Assembly (NCBI RefSeq): GCF_004365705.1
Contig: NZ_SOBN01000001.1
Location: forward strand, 62,001 to 126,000
Direction of reading: 5' to 3'
DNA: 64,000 nucleotides
Source of the DNA: Streptomyces sp. 846.5
GTDB lineage: Bacteria > Actinomycetota > Actinomycetes > Streptomycetales > Streptomycetaceae
Each line of letters opens with the position of its first letter. Positions within the stretch are counted from its first letter, which is position 1. Position numbers and translations under genes: made by a program. The notes under the pieces were generated by a model. The model did not search any database and was not told where the DNA came from. It saw nothing but the letters and a program-made list of their open reading frames with translations. Positions 59,525 to 64,000 of the stretch are shown here, in pieces.

Positions 59525-61968
59525 TGTCCGTCTTCCTTCCGGGTCCGGTCGCGGCCCGGTGAGGGGTGGGTGGGATGGGCGGGGTGGTGGTCGGTGCCGT
59601 TCTCGAGTCGGGCGAGCCGGGACTGGCGCTGGAACGCGCCGACTGCGGCCCCCGAGCGTCGCGGTTCGGGCCGCGGCGGCTCCTGCAGCGTGGCCGCGGC
59701 GGTGCGCGGGTCGCCCTGGGCCGGCTGGGGCGCGCGCAGTTCGGTGACCAGGTTGGCCTGGCGCACCCGCCTCGGCAGCGGATCCATCCGTGGCGCGGGG
59801 GCCGGGTCGGGGGCCGGCAGCCTGCTCCAGGCGCCGATCAGCGAACGCTGGGCGAAGTCCGGCCGGTCACCGGGGTGGGCGGACGGAGCGGGGAGGTCGC
59901 CCCCTTGCCGGGAGTCCGCCTGCCGGGAGTCCGGCTGATGCGAGTCCACCGCGTCGACGGCCGAGAGCGCGGGTGCGCCGAAGCCCTGGGGCGCCGGGGC
60001 CGTCTCCTGCGGTCCTGCGGCGACCAGCTCCGCGGGCACCAGCACCACGACCCGGGTGCCGCCGAAGGAGGAGGGCCGCAACTCCACCTTCACCCCCAGA
60101 CCGCTGGCCAGCCGGGCCACGACGTACAGGCCCAGCCGGGCGTCGTCGGCTCGCGAGATCACGTCCATCCGGGGCGGGTGGGTCATCAGCTCGTTGGCCG
60201 CGGCGTACTGCTCCGGTTCCATGCCCAGGCCGCGGTCCTCGATCTCGATGGCCAGCCCGCGCCCCACCTGTGCGGCGGACACCTCCACCGGAGTGGGCGG
60301 CTTGGAGAACATCACGGCGTTCTCCATCAGTTCGGCCAGCACGTGCACCATCGGACCAACGGCCCGCTCCGACAGCCAGGTCCGGTCCTCGATCTCGATC
60401 CTGATCCGCCGGTAGTCCTGCACCTCGCCCTGCGCCGAGCGCAGCACGTCCAGCAGCAGCACCGGCTTGCGCCAACGCCGTTGCGGCTGCCCGCCGCTGA
60501 GGATCACCAGGTTCTCCTCGTAGCGGCGCAGCCGGGCCGTCAGGTGGTCCAGGCCGAAGAGACCCTCCAGCACCTCTGCGTCCTCGTGCCGCCGCTCCAT
60601 CTCGTTGAGCTTCTTCATCTGCAGGCCGATCAGCAGTTGGGTGCGCCGCGCGATGCGCTGCAGCAGCCGCTCGAAGCCGCGGTACTGCTCGACCTGCCGC
60701 ACCGCGGTCTCCAGGGCGCTGCTGCGGGCCGCGTTGAGCGCACGACCGAGCATCCCGAGCTCGTCCCGGCCGTGGCCGATCTCGGGAAGTTCTGCGTCCG
60801 GGTCGACCTCCTCGCCGCGCCGGAGCCGCTCCACCAGGTCGGGCAGCCGGGTCTCCAGGTCCAGGGCCGCGGAGCGCAGGACGAGGATCCGGCGGCGCAG
60901 CGAGCGGGTGAGCAGCAGCGTGAGCAGCACGACCAGCAGCGCGCCCGCCGCGCCCACCGCGCTGCTGGTGATCAGCCGTACCTGCATCGCGTGCAGGTCA
61001 CTGCTGGTCGTGGCGGTGAGACTGGCGGCGTAGATCCCGTTCAGCTGCTCGAGCTGCGGCGTGATCTGGTCGACGCTCTGCCGCCACTGCGCGCCGAGTG
61101 CCGGGGACACGCTGGTCCGGTCGGTCGACTGCGTCACGGGAACGCTCAGGACGGCCTGCTCGATCCGGGTCTTCTGCTTCCAGAGGTCGCCGGCCATCAG
61201 GGTCCGGTAGCGCGCGGCGACCGTCTCGGGGAGCAACGGTACGACCTTGTCGTCGTAGACAAAATGCTGGGTGCCGATCAGCTGGGCGAGCTGGGAACGC
61301 TCCGCGCCGGAGAGGTGGCCGGTGACCACGCCCGGGGTCAGGAGCGCGTCCTCACGGGAGAGCATCTCCTTGCCCCAGACCGAGTCGATGGCCGGTCGCG
61401 CGAGGTAGTCCAGGTCGGCGATGCCCACGTTGCTGAGGAGGGTGAACAGCTCCAGGTCGGTGGTGATGATGCCGGTGTAGTCGTCGTAGGACTGCTGCTG
61501 GGTGGCGGTCCGTCCGTCGACGGCCGCCCGGTAGCCGGCGAGTTGGTGCAGTCCCTGGTCGACCTGACCGATCCCGCGGGCGATGTCGGCCGGTGCGGAG
61601 GCGGAGACCGCCTGCAGGCCGGCGACGGACTCGTCGGTGAGCTTGCGCTGCTGTTCCAGCTTCGCCCGGTAGGTGCCCGGGTCGGCGAGAGCCGCCGCGC
61701 TCAGCCGCCGCTCCTCCTCCAGGCTGTAGAAGACGCCGACGATCGAGATGCCCGCGTGGTCCGACGCGGAGTTCCGGTCGCTCACGGTGTGCCAGTCGGT
61801 GTAGAGCTGGGCCGAGTTCATCGCCCACAACGCGGCCACCGCCACGCTGGGAACGAGGGCCAGGATGACCAGGACGGTGCGCAGTGACAACTGCCGCTTC
61901 GTTACCGGCTCCTGGTTGCCCAGCCGTCTTGCCGCTCGTGCGTGGAGTGCCACTGAAATCCCCGGCAT
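59521..61968 (-). CDS. cvnA: CvnA-type sensor histidine-kinase-like protein
   Basis: 815 aa. Membrane segment near residues 28-48, extracytoplasmic nitrate/nitrite-sensor-like (NIT) domain to about 310, second membrane segment with LLVVLLTLLLTRSLRRRILVL, then a coiled dimerisation part, and an HATPase domain (N-box ELMENAVMFSKPPTPVEV, G-box RGLGM) around 520-640. The last 170 residues are Pro-rich and unstructured. It senses a signal and acts through CvnB-D. No clear ribosome site before ATG 61968. Confidence 0.93.
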   Translation of the reverse strand: MPGISVALHARAARRLGNQEPVTKRQLSLRTVLVILALVPSVAVAALWAMNSAQLYTDWHTVSDRNSASDHAGISIVGVFYSLEEERRLSAAALADPGTYRAKLEQQRKLTDESVAGLQAVSASAPADIARGIGQVDQGLHQLAGYRAAVDGRTATQQQSYDDYTGIITTDLELFTLLSNVGIADLDYLARPAIDSVWGKEMLSREDALLTPGVVTGHLSGAERSQLAQLIGTQHFVYDDKVVPLLPETVAARYRTLMAGDLWKQKTRIEQAVLSVPVTQSTDRTSVSPALGAQWRQSVDQITPQLEQLNGIYAASLTATTSSDLHAMQVRLITSSAVGAAGALLVVLLTLLLTRSLRRRILVLRSAALDLETRLPDLVERLRRGEEVDPDAELPEIGHGRDELGMLGRALNAARSSALETAVRQVEQYRGFERLLQRIARRTQLLIGLQMKKLNEMERRHEDAEVLEGLFGLDHLTARLRRYEENLVILSGGQPQRRWRKPVLLLDVLRSAQGEVQDYRRIRIEIEDRTWLSERAVGPMVHVLAELMENAVMFSKPPTPVEVSAAQVGRGLAIEIEDRGLGMEPEQYAAANELMTHPPRMDVISRADDARLGLYVVARLASGLGVKVELRPSSFGGTRVVVLVPAELVAAGPQETAPAPQGFGAPALSAVDAVDSHQPDSRQADSRQGGDLPAPSAHPGDRPDFAQRSLIGAWSRLPAPDPAPAPRMDPLPRRVRQANLVTELRAPQPAQGDPRTAAATLQEPPRPEPRRSGAAVGAFQRQSRLARLENGTDHHPAHPTHPSPGRDRTRKEDGQ

Positions 61969-62074
61969 GCTCGCGGTGGCGGACCGCTCCGATGGGGTCC
62001 GCTCGTTGTTCTGGGGATCCTACTGGGTAAAATAGTTATCTCAATACACTTAACGCGATTAGATGTTCGTATTG
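61969..62074 (-). promoter_or_regulatory. AT-rich promoter region of cvnA
   Basis: The 106-bp gap is unusually AT-rich (GGTAAAATAGTTATCTCAAT). Reading leftward TTGAGA and TAGGAT occur with a 16-bp spacer and could form the conservon promoter. Confidence 0.45.
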
Positions 62075-62839
62075 TCAGGCGAACAGGGTTCGGCCACCCT
62101 CGAGGACCAGGGTCGCCCCGGTCAGATAGGCCAGGTCGTCGCTGACCAGTGCCGCCACCGCACGCCCGATGTCCGTCTCGGGGTCCCCCAGGCGCCCCAG
62201 CGGGATATCGGCCAGCAGTTTGGCGTTCTCCTCCGGCCTGGTCCGCAGGTACGCCTCCGCGGCGGGGCTGAGCGAGAGGGGGCAGATCGCGTTCACGCGG
62301 ATGCCGTACGGCCCCCACTCCGTCGCGGCGACCCGGGTGAGTCCGCGGATCGCCTCCTTCGCCATGGCGTACGAGCCGAACCCCCGCTGCCCGTCCAACG
62401 CCGCCGAGGAGCCGAAGTTCACGATGCTGCCCCCGCGCTCGCGCAGATGCGGCAGAGCCGCCTGCATGGCGGCCAGCGTTGCCAGCGGGCCGCTGCGGTA
62501 GGCGGACTCGACGTCCGCGGGGGATGTCTGCTCCAGTGGACGCTGCACCGAGGACTGGGCGTTGTTCACCAGCACGTCGAGCCCGCCGAACACCCGTACC
62601 GTCTCCGCCACCATCCGTTCCACGTCCTCGCGGTCGCCGACGTCCCCGGTCACCGCGAAGGCCCGGCCAGCGCGCCCGCCGACCTCGTCCACCACGGCCT
62701 TGAGGGTCGCCTCCGTACGACCGGAGACGACCACCGCCGCGCCCCGGGCGGCCAGTGCCAGGGCGATGCCCCGACCGATTCCCTGGCCGCCTCCGGTGAC
62801 CAGGGCCACCTTGCCGGCCAGCCGCGACATGTCATCCAT
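62075..62839 (-). CDS. Short-chain dehydrogenase/reductase
   Basis: 254 aa. Nucleotide loop TGGGQGIG (residues 15-22), NNAQ after strand 4, catalytic YAMAK. Its start overlaps the stop of the SnoaL-like gene (TGATG, with GGAGGGG before). Probable tailoring or catabolic oxidoreductase working with the neighbouring ligase-like and SnoaL-like proteins. Confidence 0.9.
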   Translation of the reverse strand: MDDMSRLAGKVALVTGGGQGIGRGIALALAARGAAVVVSGRTEATLKAVVDEVGGRAGRAFAVTGDVGDREDVERMVAETVRVFGGLDVLVNNAQSSVQRPLEQTSPADVESAYRSGPLATLAAMQAALPHLRERGGSIVNFGSSAALDGQRGFGSYAMAKEAIRGLTRVAATEWGPYGIRVNAICPLSLSPAAEAYLRTRPEENAKLLADIPLGRLGDPETDIGRAVAALVSDDLAYLTGATLVLEGGRTLFA

Positions 62840-63408
62840 CAGGCCCCTCCAGGGTGCAAGGCAGTTCCGCGTGCGTCCGCGTCCGCGTCCGCCCAGAACG
62901 GCGCCCAGGTGGGGAAGCCGTCCGGCAGCGACGGCGCCCCGCTGCCCTCCCAGCCGCGGAAGCCGACGGCCTGCGGACGCTCGGTCACATCGGCGGCGTA
63001 CCAGTGCTGTTCGCGGCGACGGGAGAAGTACCACTCGCCATCCAGCCGTACGTAGTCGTCGCGATAGCAGATCGCCATCACCACCCACCGGTCGCCGACC
63101 TCGTGTTCGGCACGGCAGTAGACCGAACCGGTCGCCTGGTCGGCGTCGACGAGTTCCACACGGTGGCCGCAGATCTGGTGGACGGACCGGTGGAACCCGC
63201 GGAGCTGCGGCTCGATGTACCGGCGCAGCGCCTCGCGACCGCTGCCGTGCCGCCCCATGTCCACGTCCGGCCGGAAGCACCCGACCCAGGCGTCCAGATC
63301 ACGCGAGTCGACGGCCAGCGCGTAGCGGATCGGCAACTGCCCGATGGCCTGCCGGGACTCGACGCGGTCGATGCGGTCGGCAAGGTCGGGCCGGGCCTTG
63401 GGGGTCAC
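62839..63408 (-). CDS. SnoaL/NTF2-like protein
   Basis: 189 aa. NTF2-fold signature: RYALAVDSRDLDAWVGCFRPDVDM at the start, HQICGHRVELVDADQA, then WYFSRRREQHWYAAD. Resembles the SnoaL_4 / small-subunit-dioxygenase-like group that acts as isomerases, cyclases or dehydratases. GTG start overlaps the upstream stop (GTGA). Confidence 0.85.
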   Translation of the reverse strand: MTPKARPDLADRIDRVESRQAIGQLPIRYALAVDSRDLDAWVGCFRPDVDMGRHGSGREALRRYIEPQLRGFHRSVHQICGHRVELVDADQATGSVYCRAEHEVGDRWVVMAICYRDDYVRLDGEWYFSRRREQHWYAADVTERPQAVGFRGWEGSGAPSLPDGFPTWAPFWADADADARGTALHPGGA

Positions 63409-64000
63409 CGGAACAGAACTCGGGGATCGTCGCTGCCGCAGTCGCAGCGTTCCCCGACGACGGAGCCGCCGACTCCCAGCAGGACCTCGCCCAGACCCGG
63501 GGCTCGCCCCGGAGCCGCCGAGAGCACCAACTCGCCCTCGCGCTCGGCGATCCGCCACTCGGCCGCGTTGACGTGGGCCCCCTGCCGCAGGTGGCACTCC
63601 AGCGCCAGGGCCGGGCCCAGCGGTGTGATCGTCCCGGCTGCCACGCCGGCCCCGCGCAGTCGGCGGACGGCGTCCGGCCGGGCCAGGACCATCGGCGTGT
63701 CCGCGAACATCCTGCGCAGTTCCACCTGCCCGGAGAGCCCTTCCAAGGTCTCCAGGGAGAGCCCGATCACCGCGTGCGGCCGCAGTTCCTGATGGAAGAC
63801 GGTGACCCGGTGATGGTCCCAGCCCATCGCGTCGGCGGTGGCGTAGCCGGCCCCGATGCTCCGCAGCGCCTCGATGACCGGGCCGAACCAGGGGCCCTCG
63901 TAGCCGTAGAAGCTGAGCAGCACCCGGTGCCCGCGCTCCAGGCCGAAGCCGCTCAGCAGTTCCGTGCACCAGAGGGCGTCCCGGGCCAGTTCGGCCCAGC
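63405..64000 (-). CDS. Acyl-CoA-ligase-like (PaaK-like) protein, 3' part only
   Basis: The frame runs from the right edge (about 198 codons) to a stop at 63405. It contains ELARDALWCTELLSGFGLER, GHRVLLSFYGYEGPWFGPVI, then VIGLSLETLEGLSGQVELRR and a C-terminal EREGELVLSAAPGRAPGL. The pattern suggests the AMP-dependent phenylacetate-CoA-ligase-like family; the conserved core is partly upstream of the window. Overlaps the SnoaL-like gene by four bases, so the three form one operon. Confidence 0.6.
   Translation of the reverse strand, partial: WAELARDALWCTELLSGFGLERGHRVLLSFYGYEGPWFGPVIEALRSIGAGYATADAMGWDHHRVTVFHQELRPHAVIGLSLETLEGLSGQVELRRMFADTPMVLARPDAVRRLRGAGVAAGTITPLGPALALECHLRQGAHVNAAEWRIAEREGELVLSAAPGRAPGLGEVLLGVGGSVVGERCDCGSDDPRVLFR

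Noticed and set aside
1..64000. tRNA or rRNA genes
   Set aside because: Scanning by eye found no cloverleaf with conserved T-loop and anticodon; a dedicated search was not possible.

Overview
The window reads as chromosomal DNA of a high-GC Gram-positive actinomycete, most likely Streptomycetaceae (Streptomyces, Kitasatospora or Streptacidiphilus). The grounds are very high GC with strong GC bias at third codon positions, frequent GTG and TTG starts behind GGAGG-type ribosome sites, a four-gene conservon (cvnA-D), GlxA-, MmyB-, LacI- and IclR-type regulators, and many secreted carbohydrate-active enzymes. No tRNA, rRNA, CRISPR array or intact mobile element was seen. The species is not resolved.

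Layout. 1-513 is the 5' end of a cellulose-synthase-like glycosyltransferase. 514-7278 is a loosely packed accessory stretch: an unusual oxidoreductase fused to two SnoaL-like domains, a GlxA-type regulator whose start region shares a 43-bp repeat with the oxidoreductase promoter, an alpha/beta hydrolase, and several gene relics. 7279-22773 is a coherent catabolic island: a leftward operon (SDR, aldehyde dehydrogenase, HpcH/HpaI aldolase, ketopantoate-reductase-like enzyme) and a rightward set (bicupin, DUF1537 acid-sugar kinase, class II aldolase, Asp/Glu-racemase-like protein, IclR regulator, NitT/TauT-type ABC transporter, second aldehyde dehydrogenase, second SDR). Three copies of one palindrome, each overlapping a promoter, tie the island to its IclR regulator. 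The substrate cannot be named.

22774-26478 holds a decayed IS1380-like transposase, a perfect 20-bp hairpin, a Tat-signal peptide gene, a frameshifted DUF4331 gene and a small hypothetical gene. 26479-31711 is a five-gene leftward operon (zinc alcohol dehydrogenase, cupin, SDR, cyclophilin-like lipoprotein, MFS exporter) divergent from an MmyB-type regulator.

31735-55889 is a polysaccharide-use region. A leftward operon of four secreted proteins (GH105, GH28, GH29-like, PQQ-type sugar dehydrogenase) has every junction overlapping by four bases or one stop/start. Divergent from it are a GH36-like alpha-galactosidase and a LacI regulator. Next come an oligosaccharide ABC importer with a Gfo/Idh-like protein, a second LacI regulator with paired tandem operators, a PL7-type alginate lyase, two related beta-helix enzymes around a GntR/FadR regulator, and two dead CAZyme remnants. 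The last 256 bp around the end of the second LacI gene recur 9,077 bp downstream at about 98% identity, so this last block lies between direct repeats.

55967-57987 is a quinone oxidoreductase divergent from a second MmyB regulator. 58097-61968 is the conservon cvnA-D. 62075-64000 starts another leftward operon (acyl-CoA-ligase-like, SnoaL/NTF2-like, SDR) that runs off the window. The two most unusual parts are the IclR-governed island and the repeat-bounded CAZyme block.
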